Shown: in pieces, positions 42,897 to 53,691 of the stretch
How the letters are laid out: the number at the start of each line of letters is the position of its first letter
Numbering within the stretch: position 1 is the stretch's first letter
Source of the DNA: Lasioglossum baleicum
Lineage: Eukaryota; Arthropoda; Insecta; Hymenoptera; Halictidae
Reading direction: 5' to 3'
Length of the DNA: 64,000 nucleotides
Assembly (NCBI RefSeq): GCF_051020765.1
Contig: NW_027469338.1
Coordinates: 62,001-126,000, forward strand
The notes under the pieces: generated by a model
What the model was told of the DNA's origin: nothing
The model's database searches: none
What the model saw: only the letters and a program-made list of their open reading frames with translations
Position numbers and translations under genes: made by a program

Positions 42897-44184
42897 AGTA
42901 CTCTCTTTCGTATATTCAACCAAGTGTAGTTCAGTGCTCTCGTTACGAATCCTCCTATTTCCTACATCAATTCCAATTTCCGACATTTATATCTTGTTCT
43001 TTATAAATTAACTGTACTATTTATATTACTACGATTATAATACTGTTCCGATTCACTCTTACACTGATTAAACATTCTGATTCTCTGTGTCACTCTTCAT
43101 ATATAAATTCACCTCACCTAACACATTCATTAACGTTTTATTCTTCTATTTCTATCGTTACCAGTACCTTCTTCCGTTCATTACCTTACCCTTTTCTTCG
43201 CCAGTGACCGCGAGTGTATCAGTGTTAGTCCACTTGGATCGTGTTCCGATTATACGTTCTCAGGGCGAGGGCGGTCATTATTAGAATGATTCGCGCCGAC
43301 GGGACAGAACACAATCCAAGTCGCGTATTAAGCGATAATAAATTCGGAATTCTCGATACTCGTCTTAAGTGCGAAGGCGGTCACCTTGCGTGCCGACCAG
43401 CGCCGCGAGAAAAGGAACGTGTCACAAGAAACGTCGGTTCAGTGCATCAATTCTTTATTATATTCCTCGCGATCGCATATATCGATTCCCTTCCACCCTT
43501 GTTCCTATCAGAGGATTATATCGTAGAGCTCAAAGAAGGCGAGTGCACGTGCGAAGTAGCCATCGGCGCCTCCTAACCTACAATTTCACGTGAGTATAAC
43601 CCCTTTTCGTCTTCCGCCATCTTTCTTCGTCTCCCTCCGGTCCCTTCGTCCCTCAGGGGACACGTTGACTATGTATTAGAGGAGGTTAGTAATTTCGGAC
43701 AAGGCAAGCCTTGATCAGACGCGAACGTACGTGTCGCGTGGATCTAAGATCGAACGTTCTTTTATTAATATTCGTCACGGCCGGAAGCTTTCATTTCCTG
43801 GACGTGTCGACCACCTGTTACAATCCGAAGGACGCGTCGACGGTACACCGGATGCAGTACTAGGGACGTAACACCCCCTTCAAAAAGGAAGCTGCTTAGA
43901 CGCACAAGATGGCCATACGTTCTGGGAAACCACGCCGACGGACTCGTGTAAATTCAATAATTATGATGTCTTGTACGAAGGGATAGCCACTAAACTATCC
44001 TCCAAGGTGAATCCTTCTCCAACCCTGTATACCGTAGCATCGCAGGACACGACTTTTGCACTCACGGAGACAGGCAGATCGTCAGTTTGCGGATATGTCA
44101 TAATCCGAACGGAACACCCCAAGCTGTTCATTCTGGAAGTTGGAAGTTCAGGAAAATTCAAGGAGAAAACACACACCTTGGTCA

Positions 44185-45985
44185 TGTCACGTCCTGGCGG
44201 GGCTATAAGAGCAAGAGAAGAGAATACCGCGGCCCGGCTACTCTGCTCTTCCACTGACTGACATTTAATAAAAGTGTTGGTCGTTTTATCAACAGACTAG
44301 GACCCGATGCCGACACCTGCATGCAGTCTTACACAGATGAATGATGCACGCGACCCTGAAACATACGCGATAATATGTTCCATTTACTTTTACGCTTCGC
44401 TTGTTTGTCGATTGACACGAGAAATGGGTTCGCAACGGATGAACAGCTACGGTTGCGCTGATGGCCTTGAATTCGGTCCGCTCTGCTTGACAGGCGTTGA
44501 TCCAAATGGCTGGAAACGACCTTCAAGGATTGACGACTGCGCCAAATTCTGTCACGTCAATATTTGGCAGGAACGACCTCCAATGGTTGACAGCTGGCGG
44601 CTACGGTATTGTAGACGGATGCGCTCGTTGAGGGAACGGGCGTGGACGCTGTACGATACCGTGAATCTAACTCACGAATATCGTCCGCGTGATTGACGAT
44701 ATTTTAACTAGCGAAAACGGGCGTGGACGCTGTGCGATCCCGTGAATTTATCTCGCGAATATCGTCCGCGTGGTTGACGATATTTTGATTCGAGAAAACG
44801 GACGTGGATGCTGCGGAGCTTGCTATGCGAGCAAGTCTATCATTATCACGCACGTACGCGAACACGTTGAAACAGGAAATTGAATAAGGAATACTATTCG
44901 CGAACTTTCCAGTGAGAACTCTATCTCTAACTAACAACGTGTCACTTCAAACTACGAAGTTAGGAGCAAGGAAATAATAATTGGGATTTAGATTGACTCT
45001 GGTAAAACAAAGTATATTATAAACGTAAAAGAATACAAAGGTAAAGATGCTTATTATTAACGAAATCGAAATACGTACTAAGTACGAAATATGAAACGCA
45101 ATAAAAATGTTTAATTGAATAAACGAAGTAATGTTTGAATTAAACGAATAAGAATAAGATATTATTGAATGGTATTAGGGACTGTGTCTAAACAGTATGG
45201 ATTTGGAAAGATTGTGTCTAAACAATCTGGATTTGGAAAGACTATGTCTAAATAGTCTGGACTTGGAAGATTGACGAAAACTCGACTGACCCACTCGGGT
45301 CCCCGGAGAGAACTGGGGAGAATCGAACGTTCGTCGACGAACAACGTTCGTCCGAAAAATGCTGACTTCGCAAAAGGGGACCGTGTCCTCTTTGTGCCGG
45401 TCTTCGTCGTAAACAGCGCGATGGCCGCCGCACTAGAGTCAGCAGTTTTCGTTCCCAGTGGTGCAGGACTCGAAAATTAAGTGGTAACCATTGGCGTACC
45501 TATTTATTTATTTAAATAAATTGGGACTTAGAATATTTTCGAGCGCTTGCTCTTGCAAGGCATTTCGATGTAAATTTTATATGTCATATGATTAGTTGAC
45601 ATCATTTGTCGACCGATCATATGTTTGAAAATATTCTAAGTACTTTTGAAAATTACCAAAAATCGAAATTTTGGTAAAGTCTAAACAAACGCGAATTGAG
45701 AACATAACCTACAAATTTTTAGGTTAGTTTCATGATTTTCGCTCACGAGTCCAATGATATTTCAATCTTCGATTTTGGGCCATTTTTGGCTATTTTAGGA
45801 TTTTGACAGATTTTGGATTTTAGGTTATGTTGATGGATTTCAATCAGATGTACGTGGTGTTAAGGATTCATTGTTATGAAGGATTTTTAGGAGTTTTGGA
45901 ATCTTTAAAGGGGAACGCTCGCTCTTATGTATCTAATTTTACATGTAGTCTTAAAGCTAACGTCGGAGGTGCGACCGACGTCACA
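44185..45985 (-). repeat. LTR-A, 3' LTR of the complete A-env
   Basis: 1801 bp, exact termini, three hairpin units, inserted after GTCA in the dead env. The polypurine tract abuts at 45986. Confidence 0.94.
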
Positions 45986-48900
45986 CCTCCCCCCTTAGAG
46001 AAGAGATTTCACGCAGTGGAATCTCTGCCTCTGGGTGGCGGTACACAGGATGCACTGAAATGTCATCCCTGTCTCGCAACGCTGGGTCAAGGGAATCGCA
46101 AATTAACGTTCGTTTCGTCAAGGGAGGACGGGTTCGGAATTCTCCGACACTGGCACTATCACTGGCTTTGTCCTCGATGGCCGCTGAAGTCTTGTTGTCC
46201 CTCTGCTTCATGAATATAAAGAACCGGGTCAGTGAACTCCAGATGGCGACAACGAGATGCAGGCTCCAGCCGTATAGTGAGTGTAATGCGATGCCGTGAA
46301 CGATCGTACTGATGATTGTTTTGATCGTGCGGATCGCTACATACACTCCGATTATTCCAGCACTTATTGATCCGAATGTAGTGAATCCGGACCATAATTT
46401 CTGTGCTGTAGACTCCGCTATCTGCTGTAGGGAGTTTTCATCGAGCAGGTTGAACATATTGATATTTCCTGCTGCAAACTGTCTTCCCGTCGCACCCTGT
46501 GCGATTGAATTTATGACTGCTACCTTCTCTACAGGAAACATTATATGATCCTGTAGTTTGTCCAGGTCGTCTTGTGAATAAATGCCTCCCGTTGCCAAGT
46601 TCTTCGGATCTATGTATTTCCAGGTTGACTTGGTGAGGGGGTGGAGCTCCGAAGGAGTGATGGCCTCCATCAATGACGGTGTTAGGCGATACCATGTTCC
46701 GTGCAGTCTGTAATATGGGGGAAGTAGCTCATTGCATGGCTTTTCTGTCCCCGTATTTGAAATGATGTGGTTGCTTGGTTTCAGGAATTTTGATGTGTTC
46801 CGATACGTGATGGGTAGCTCATCATAACACCGTTCGGTTTTCCTCACTTGGACCGTGACTGGTATGCACTTTATTATGTGCACTACCTCTCCTGCTGGAA
46901 CTGCGATAAATCCGACATCCTTCATGATGGCAGTGGCAACTTCTTCGGGTGCTGAATGTAATAATGTGAGGGCGTTCTGGAGAATCTGACGCTCTAGCTC
47001 ACACTTCTGACGGATTACATCTTTGTAGAGTTGAGAAAATTGTTTCCGGAGGTGCTTCTCCACGTAAACAAATTTACTGTTGACATACGTGAAGATGTCC
47101 AGATTGTTGACCAAGGTGTGTGTTTTCTCCTTGAATTTTCCTGAACTTCCAACTTCCAGAATGAACAGCTTGGGGTGTTCCGTTCGGATTATGACATATC
47201 CGCAAACTGACGATCTGCCTGTCTCCGTGAGTGCAAAAGTCGTGTCTTGCGATGCTACGGCATACAGGGTTGGAGAAGGATTCACCTTGGAGGATAGTTT
47301 AGTGGCTATCCCTTCGTACAAGACATCATAATTATTGAATTTGCACGAGTCCGTCGGCGTGGTTTCCCAGAACGTATGGCCATCTTGTGCGTCTAAGCAG
47401 CTTCCTTTTTGAAGGGGGCAGGTTTGCCCAGTTTGTAGATGAATCTGTCCGGTTGACAATCTGATTGGAGCGATGTAGTCGCGGATCGTAATTCGGACTA
47501 AAGCTTGTACCACGACATCGGTCCAAGTCTCAAACGGATCACTATACGTGGTTCCAGCGCAGCTACCATCGTTCTGAATAACTCCTGCTAACGTGAGGCC
47601 GTGAGAGGAGGTCGAGTTCGGCTGAATACCTGTGATCTGGGCGGCTGGGGTGATGAATATTGTCCCCGTCGTGTGCAGGCTCGAACAGGTTTCGCTGGAG
47701 ATCGGTAATATATAGTCTTGTCGACCATTGGATACTACCGAATTATGTGAATGCATGCCACAATAGTATATGGTTCTGTCTATTCCGATATGGCATTGCA
47801 AGACACGAGCTTGCGAGAATTCAGCTAGCTGCAGGAGCTGAATTCTTTCTAAATTTTCAGCTGGTGCGATGTCTTCTGGCTCGCAGTTAAGAGTGTCAAT
47901 AGTTGAATACGTGGTAATATTCAAGGTTGAACCTCCACAGTCATATCCAATGAGTGTTGAGGCTTGCGTGGCAATAGAGAGCAAGATAACTTGTATCGGC
48001 TGCATGGTTGCTGTTATAGCGTTGTCGAGAGACTGATGATCTTCAGGGGTGACGGTTTCTCCTTGAAGATCTCGTTGCGTCGCAGGGATATCGTATTCCT
48101 GCTGTGGAGTGGGGTGATGCTGACCAGAGGTTTTAAATTTCGCTCTTGGGTCGCTGCGATAGTTTATCGTTGGCGTAACGATATTGGAGACTCTGTTAAC
48201 GCTAGGAAGATTGAATTCGTTTCGCAAGATACATAACGAAAGCTTATAATCAGACTTAGTTGTCTCGGGCGAGTATAATGTATCGGCTTTATTTCTTTTT
48301 CTTGCTGACGCGAATCTCGCGGAATTGTATTTGCCAGACGCATGGACTTTGTTTTCGGTCGCACGGATACCTGATCGTTGAAGCTGCAAGAGGTCTTGTT
48401 CCGGCGAGGATTTGAAGATAGGAGTTTGTGGCAAAACATAAACTCCTTTTGATTTAACTTTAGAAATAGAAATGTTTTCTAAATTGTTCTCATATGAACA
48501 TTCTAAAAGTTCATCTGAGGCGAAGGCGTTGATGTTTCTTTCCACACAGGACTTTGAATATAAATTGTCGGGATGGTTACCGGAATTCTTTAAAGTATCG
48601 GGATGGCTACCGGAATCGTCGGGATGGTTACCGGAATTATTTAAAGAATCGGGATGGCTACCGGAATCGTCGGAATGGTTACCGGAATTATTTAAAGAAT
48701 CGGGATGGCTACCGGAATCGTCGGGATGGTTACCGGAATTATTTAAAGAATCGGGATGGCTACCGGAATCGTCGGAATGGTTACCGGAATTAATAGAAGA
48801 CGCGAGTTGATCGTTAACGATCGTCTCGTGCGCGCGGCACGCACGAGCATTGAATAAGTCCGAATTGACTTCGGCTTGAATATTCGAAAAGGGAACCTCG

Positions 48901-49673
48901 ATCTCTTCCACCTCCAACGTAGGCAGGGAGAAGGACGCCACTTCGGACGATGCGTTAAAGCATCGCAGGTATGCCTTTCCGTTACGGTTGGTGACTAAAC
49001 AATCACCTAAGAACACATCGGGTTTTACATCTACTTTTCGCACATATCCTTCGCTTGGGCCCTTTACGTTGACGGCTATGCAGGCGGCGGTACGGCTTTC
49101 GATGGAATATTCCCGAGGATTCGAAAAGGGAATACGTAGGTTTTTATACTCTACGCATTCCTTCGCAAATGATATCTCTGCTCCCTCTCTGAAGAAGGGG
49201 GAGCCTAAGATACCATCTATATTAATTGGAAAACTGTCAGGCAGAACGTGTAGCGTGACTTTAATGGAATTTGCTAGCTCCGCATTGATATAACCGCGGG
49301 TCGCAATTTCTCCTTCTGTCACGCCATGGACGTGTATGACGCTGTCAGTTTTTAGATGAACGTCAGATTTGATACCAGACGCTCGGATTAAGTTGACCTC
49401 GGACCCGGTGTCCAAGAGGAACTCACACTCTTTTGAGAAGAGTGACGATTTTGCTTTTGTTCGAGGGATAGGGGAGTCCGGCGCGAGATTTATTGCCGAG
49501 ACTAATTTCGCGGATGGTCGTTCATTCTGCTGACCGTCCGGGTTATCTCTCCTATCTACTCGAATTTCATCTACTGCTGGTCGTCGCTGATGACGGCCAG
49601 CTGTGTTGCCTTTTGGCGATTCTCTTGGGATGCCTCCCGTCCTTTGGTCGCGTTTGTCGGGAGGCTTGATTCG
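45981..49673 (-). CDS. env: Protease-Env polyprotein (A-env), intact
   Basis: It would be made as Gag-Pro-Env by -1 frameshift at 49673-49679. Protease LDTGSE lies at residue ~86. Four linker repeats follow, then ~170 residues specific to A-env. An internal Met (codon ending at 48005) begins MQPIQVILLSIATQ, a good signal peptide, followed by YDC and a Cys-rich ectodomain with several N-x-S/T sites. Hydrophobic segments near the C-terminus (SAGIIGVYVA, LHLVVAIW) are likely membrane anchors. From the internal Met, Env is ~674 aa. It ends in the shared tail, reading through the polypurine tract to a TGA inside the LTR. It resembles glycoproteins of arthropod negative-strand RNA viruses more than baculovirus F-type gypsy Env, but this is a weak recognition. 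No RT or integrase motif is present. Confidence 0.85.
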   Translation of the reverse strand, partial: RIKPPDKRDQRTGGIPRESPKGNTAGRHQRRPAVDEIRVDRRDNPDGQQNERPSAKLVSAINLAPDSPIPRTKAKSSLFSKECEFLLDTGSEVNLIRASGIKSDVHLKTDSVIHVHGVTEGEIATRGYINAELANSIKVTLHVLPDSFPINIDGILGSPFFREGAEISFAKECVEYKNLRIPFSNPREYSIESRTAACIAVNVKGPSEGYVRKVDVKPDVFLGDCLVTNRNGKAYLRCFNASSEVASFSLPTLEVEEIEVPFSNIQAEVNSDLFNARACRAHETIVNDQLASSINSGNHSDDSGSHPDSLNNSGNHPDDSGSHPDSLNNSGNHSDDSGSHPDSLNNSGNHPDDSGSHPDTLKNSGNHPDNLYSKSCVERNINAFASDELLECSYENNLENISISKVKSKGVYVLPQTPIFKSSPEQDLLQLQRSGIRATENKVHASGKYNSARFASARKRNKADTLYSPETTKSDYKLSLCILRNEFNLPSVNRVSNIVTPTINYRSDPRAKFKTSGQHHPTPQQEYDIPATQRDLQGETVTPEDHQSLDNAITATMQPIQVILLSIATQASTLIGYDCGGSTLNITTYSTIDTLNCEPEDIAPAENLERIQLLQLAEFSQARVLQCHIGIDRTIYYCGMHSHNSVVSNGRQDYILPISSETCSSLHTTGTIFITPAAQITGIQPNSTSSHGLTLAGVIQNDGSCAGTTYSDPFETWTDVVVQALVRITIRDYIAPIRLSTGQIHLQTGQTCPLQKGSCLDAQDGHTFWETTPTDSCKFNNYDVLYEGIATKLSSKVNPSPTLYAVASQDTTFALTETGRSSVCGYVIIRTEHPKLFILEVGSSGKFKEKTHTLVNNLDIFTYVNSKFVYVEKHLRKQFSQLYKDVIRQKCELERQILQNALTLLHSAPEEVATAIMKDVGFIAVPAGEVVHIIKCIPVTVQVRKTERCYDELPITYRNTSKFLKPSNHIISNTGTEKPCNELLPPYYRLHGTWYRLTPSLMEAITPSELHPLTKSTWKYIDPKNLATGGIYSQDDLDKLQDHIMFPVEKVAVINSIAQGATGRQFAAGNINMFNLLDENSLQQIAESTAQKLWSGFTTFGSISAGIIGVYVAIRTIKTIISTIVHGIALHSLYGWSLHLVVAIWSSLTRFFIFMKQRDNKTSAAIEDKASDSASVGEFRTRPPLTKRTLICDSLDPALRDRDDISVHPVYRHPEAEIPLREISSLRGEV

Positions 49674-50878
49674 TTTCCCGACTCATTTCTATTGTAATAT
49701 TCGCGGCGGCGACATTCGTGTATGTCATGTCCCGTGCGCTTACAATATTTACAATACTTCTGATTCTGCGTAGGAAAGCGATTGCGACCTGGGGACTGGG
49801 AAGCGCGATCTTCGCGTTTATACGTTTCGCGCTGATTTGATTGCGGCGGTTCGTGACGTCGCGGAGGAGGAGAGCGATACGCGTCTCTGTTATCGGGTTT
49901 CCTGTCTCGCCAGGATTCACGAGGTGAAAAGGAAGGTCGTTGATCTTTCCTTTCCGAAGATCTGTTGCGCTGCTCTGGCGCATTCCTATCATAAGAAGAG
50001 TTGCTTGATCGCTCTGGTGTGCGATTACGAGAGTCGGAGAATGCAACGCGGCGTCCGTCGTCGCGATAACGAACACGGTCAAGCTCGTACTGTTTGTACG
50101 CGGTTACTGCTTCGTCGAATATTTTCTGTAATTCGAGTGACGCGCAGAGCCTGACCTCGGCTCGAAGCGCTGGGATAAGACCACGCATGAAACAATCAAC
50201 TGTGAATTTATCAATCTCGTCTAGATTGGGGACCCCGCGGCCTGAATCTATGATCGCCGTTCTAAGGTCCTTTACTCGCGTAATATAATTCAACACGTGC
50301 TCGGACTGTCCCTGGTGTATCGAAGCTAATTCTCCGCGATACTGATCGATGAATTTATATGGGCCTAGTACATCTTTCAGGCGGTTGCACAATTCAGAGA
50401 TTGTGTTAATATTTACGTCTTCAATCGCGGCGTATGCCTGTCCTCTAAGCTTATTGCATACTAATCTAGTGAGGGTACGCTCAGCTGTGGCTGGAACAGC
50501 CTCCAAGGCTCGCTTGCACGCGCGAACGAATTGTAGCACGGTTATGGAGGTGCCGTCAAAGGTAGGCACAAGTTCAACCGCTTGTTTAACGGTGAAATTC
50601 GAAGAATCGTGCATTATGGGTTCGCGGGGCGCAACGACTGGGCTAGCTGGAATTGATTGAGAATCTCTGGCCGATCGGATTTCTGCTATCTCGCGGCGTA
50701 TATCCTCGTACGTTTCTCTCTGCTCACGCGTTTCTGTTTCGTATTGCAATTTGAGTTGAGTCAACGCGGCGGTTTGATTAATGAGAGCTGCTTCTCTACG
50801 AGCTAAATCTTTCTGGAATTCAATTAATTCCTCTTCCGTAGGAGGAACCTTCTTTCTAGCCTCGCTACGCGTTTCCAT
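49571..50878 (-). CDS. gag: Gag, family A (435 aa), in the complete A-env
   Basis: Intact, second haplotype (EPPQSN, GRNRF, PTQNQ). Capsid region and CCHC knuckle are as in A1. It overlaps the protease-env frame at its 3' end by -1. It is almost identical to A-pol Gag, so the two RNAs could be packaged in the same particles. Confidence 0.93.
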   Translation of the reverse strand: METRSEARKKVPPTEEELIEFQKDLARREAALINQTAALTQLKLQYETETREQRETYEDIRREIAEIRSARDSQSIPASPVVAPREPIMHDSSNFTVKQAVELVPTFDGTSITVLQFVRACKRALEAVPATAERTLTRLVCNKLRGQAYAAIEDVNINTISELCNRLKDVLGPYKFIDQYRGELASIHQGQSEHVLNYITRVKDLRTAIIDSGRGVPNLDEIDKFTVDCFMRGLIPALRAEVRLCASLELQKIFDEAVTAYKQYELDRVRYRDDGRRVAFSDSRNRTPERSSNSSYDRNAPEQRNRSSERKDQRPSFSPRESWRDRKPDNRDAYRSPPPRRHEPPQSNQRETYKREDRASQSPGRNRFPTQNQKYCKYCKRTGHDIHECRRREYYNRNESGNESSLPTNATKGREASQENRQKATQLAVISDDQQ

Positions 50879-51233
50879 GATTGCGTCGCTTGAAAATTTC
50901 TAAGTATGAAATTCGCGAAAAATAATCCGACTATATAACGTGGGCGAAGGGGCGTTTTCTAAACCGCCCGTCGCACTTTAACGTTCACTAAAACTCTCGA
51001 TGAATTTGTACTGAGTACGAACATCGCGAAAAATAATTTGAGTATGTAACGTGGGCGAAAGGGCATTTCCTTCACTGCCCGTCGCACTTTTAACTGACAC
51101 TATGCTTTCACGGACTCTAAGTCTACTGCGTTAAATTGTCAAACAATGATGGTACGCGCAGGGGTTCGCGTGCTAACACTGATTCTATTTTTATTCCTCG
51201 ATGCCGTGCTTCTAACATCGGTGACCAACGAGT

Positions 51234-51360
51234 GTCCTACCGACTGCGCCAAATTTGTCACAACAAATTTTGGCAGAGGTAGGACACATGACGTATCCTA
51301 CAAAAGTGTTGACGGTGTCTCTAACATCGGTGACCAACGAGTGTCCTACCGACTGCGCCA
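51234..51360 (-). other. Doubled PBS of the complete A-env
   Basis: PBS copies at 51343-51360 (four bases from the LTR) and 51234-51251, with the inverted partial copy between, same as in A-pol. Confidence 0.88.
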
Positions 51361-52769
51361 AATTTGTCACGTCCTGGCGGGGCTATAAGAGCAAGAGAAG
51401 AGAATACCGCGGCCCGGCTACTCTGCTCTTCCACTGACTGACATTTAATAAAAGTGTTGGTCTTTTTATCAACAGACTAGGACCCGATGCCGACACCTGC
51501 ATGCGGTCTTACACAGATGAATGATGCACGCGACCCTGAAACATACGCGATAATATGTTCCACTTACTTTTACGCTTCGCTTGTTTGTCGATTGACACGA
51601 GAAATGGGTGCGCAACGGATGAACGGCTACGGTTGCGCTGATGGCCTTGAATTCGGTCCGCTCTGCTTGACAGGCGTTGATCCAAATGGCTGGAAACGAC
51701 CTTCAAGGATTGACGACTGCGCCAAATTCTGTCACGTCAATATTTGGCAGGAACGACCTCCAATGGTTGACAGCTGGCGGCTACGGTATTGTAGACGGAT
51801 GCGCTCGTTGAGGGAACGGGCGTGGACGCTGTACGATACCGTGAATCTAACTCACGAATATCGTCCGCGTGATTGACGATATTTTAACTAGCGAAAACGG
51901 GCGTGGACGCTGTGCGATCCCGTGAATTTATCTCGCGAATATCGTCCGCGTGGTTGACGATATTTTGATTCGAGAAAACGGACGTGGATGCTGCGGAGCT
52001 TGCTATGCGAGCAAGTCTATCACTATCACGCACGTACGCGAACACGTTGAAACAGGAAATTGAATAAGGAATACTATTCGCGAACTTTCCAGTGAGAACT
52101 CTATCTCTAACTAACAACGTGTCACTTCAAACTACGAAGTTAGGAGCAAGGAAATAATAATTGGGATTTAGATTGACTCTGGTAAAACAAAGTATATTAT
52201 AAACGTAAAAGAATACAAAGGTAAAGATGCTTATTATTAACGAAATCGAAATACGTACTAAGTACGAAATATGAAACGCAATAAAAATGTTTAATTGAAT
52301 AAACGAAGTAATGTTTGAATTAAACGAATAAGAATAAGATATTATTGAATGGTATTAGGGACTGTGTCTAAACAGTATGGATTTGGAAAGATTGTGTCTA
52401 AACAATCTGGATTTGGAAAGACTATGTCTATATAGTCTGGACTTGAAAGATTGACGAAAACTCGACTGACCCACTCGGGTCCCCGGAGAGGACTGGGAAG
52501 AATCGAACGTTCGTCGACGAACAACGTTCGTCCGAAAAATGCTGACTTCGCAAAAGGGGACCGTGTCCTCTTTGTGCCGGTCTTCGTCGTAAACAGCGCG
52601 ATGGCCGCCGCACTAGAGTCAGCAGTTTTCGTTCCCAGTGGTGCAGGACTCGAAAATTAAGTGGTAACCATTGGCGTACCTATTTATTTATTTAAATAAA
52701 TTGGGACTTAGAATATTTTCGAGCGCTTGCTCTTGCAAGGCGTTTCGATGTAAATTTTATATGTCATAT

Positions 52770-53381
52770 TGTGATGGGTGCGGTCTTGCTCGACCAAGGA
52801 ATGATCAGTGATGATTGGACTGAAAGGGTGAAACGAAATGGAATCTATGGAAGTGTGATGTGAACGAGTGATTGAATGAAAGGAGTGATTGTAACGGATG
52901 AATTTGGATGAAAGATGATAGGAAATTGACAGGAAATGAATTCGGAATATTACAATAAGTTAAACTGTATTTATAGCACTTTAAACTACGAAATTGTCGG
53001 TGAATTTGTAAATGAAAGAAGACAGCAATGTAACAAGAATAATAAAAGAGAACTCAGTGAACACGTGTGTGTTTTTTTTCGAGAACAGCCGATCGCGTGA
53101 ACTGACGAGAAAAAAGGGGGGTTTCAGCTGTTCGTCCCTCTCTTTTATTGGCTCTATCCTTCTGGAATATTCGTCACGCGTCATGCTTCCGGGTGAGCAT
53201 TCGCGAGCATTCCAGAAGGATCGAGAATGGGCTTCGACCAATCAGGCGGTCGATCGCGTGCCCACGCAATTTCCGCACGCCGCTAGTTGGTCGATCGCTT
53301 GGCGGGCTCGCGCCACTCACTTGGCGGGAGCGTGCAGTGTCGCGCGGCCAATATGGCGCTGGCACGCGCCAATCTCAAACA
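52770..53381 (-). repeat. BEL 3' LTR (612 bp)
   Basis: In element sense TGTTTGAGATTGG...CCCATCACA. It differs from the other LTR at ACGAAATTG/ACAAAATTG (52988 region) and GCCGATCG/GCTGATCG (53090 region). Confidence 0.95.
53160..53227. promoter_or_regulatory. Two heat-shock-element arrays in the BEL LTR
   Basis: TTC 53160, GAA 53165 and TTC 53170 form a perfect trimer. A second array has 5-bp-phased units TTC 53200, GAg 53205, TTC 53210, GAA 53215, aTC 53220, GAA 53225: four perfect and two with one mismatch. The same sites recur in the other LTR at 59432 and 59472. HSF control is inferred. Confidence 0.55.
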
Positions 53382-53691
53382 TACCGCCCGCCTCGACTGG
53401 TCGAATTTTCGCGCGTGACGTGGTAAACGGGATCTTTACAATGGCGAAAGTAATGTGAATCTTCCAGCTAAGTATGAACAAGTGATCGCGCGATTTTTTA
53501 CGGGTGAAGTGATTTACAAGTGGAACAATGAGTGAGATGACGTGACAGCGAATGAAAATCGAGGACTGTTTAGAATGAACGCGCGTGACGTCACGGAAGG
53601 CTCCGTCGCTAAGTTGCGCCTGCGCGGATGAGTGAATCGCGTACTACGCGGTTGTACTCGGCAAGAACACGTGGCACGTGAATGAACGCGA

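Larger units (their letters stand above)
39791..43872 (+). repeat. Solo LTR of family C (about 2.31 kb without the nested LTR-A)
   Basis: It begins TGTGACGTTGG and ends GACGTAACA, flanked by a 4-bp target duplication CCCC (39787-39790, 43873-43876), so both ends are certain. A terminal palindrome ACGTTGG/CCAACGT is at 39795-39816. It is AT-rich in its first part, with a TATA box and tandem repeats near 42768-42896. A solo LTR-A sits inside it at 40697-42465. Open frames up to 111 codons occur (43241-43576) but show no recognisable domain. No internal element sequence of family C is present in the window. Confidence 0.85.
35075..44184 (+). mobile_element. Sense A-env element, degenerate, split by LTR-C
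   Basis: Order: partial LTR, doubled PBS, leader, gag, frameshift site, protease-env. Env has a stop at 39581, is split by LTR-C (39791-43872, target duplication CCCC), resumes at 43877 and is cut at 44184 by an antisense LTR-A. No RT, RNase H or integrase is present between protease and env. Confidence 0.9.
37583..44184 (+). pseudogene. env: Protease-env fusion with nonsense mutation and LTR-C insertion
   Basis: Protease LDTGSE is near 37841, followed by three linker units, then env-specific sequence starting near 38642. The internal Met, hydrophobic signal stretch and YDC-containing start of the mature glycoprotein are intact. At 39581 a CAG has become TAG in the ectodomain. The frame is then split by LTR-C at 39790 and resumes from 43877 (QKGSCLDAQDG...) to THTLV, where antisense LTR-A cuts it. 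Confidence 0.92.

Noticed and set aside
43241..43576. 111-codon ORF in LTR-C as a gene
   Set aside because: No recognisable domain, no second copy, and other frames nearby are equally open.
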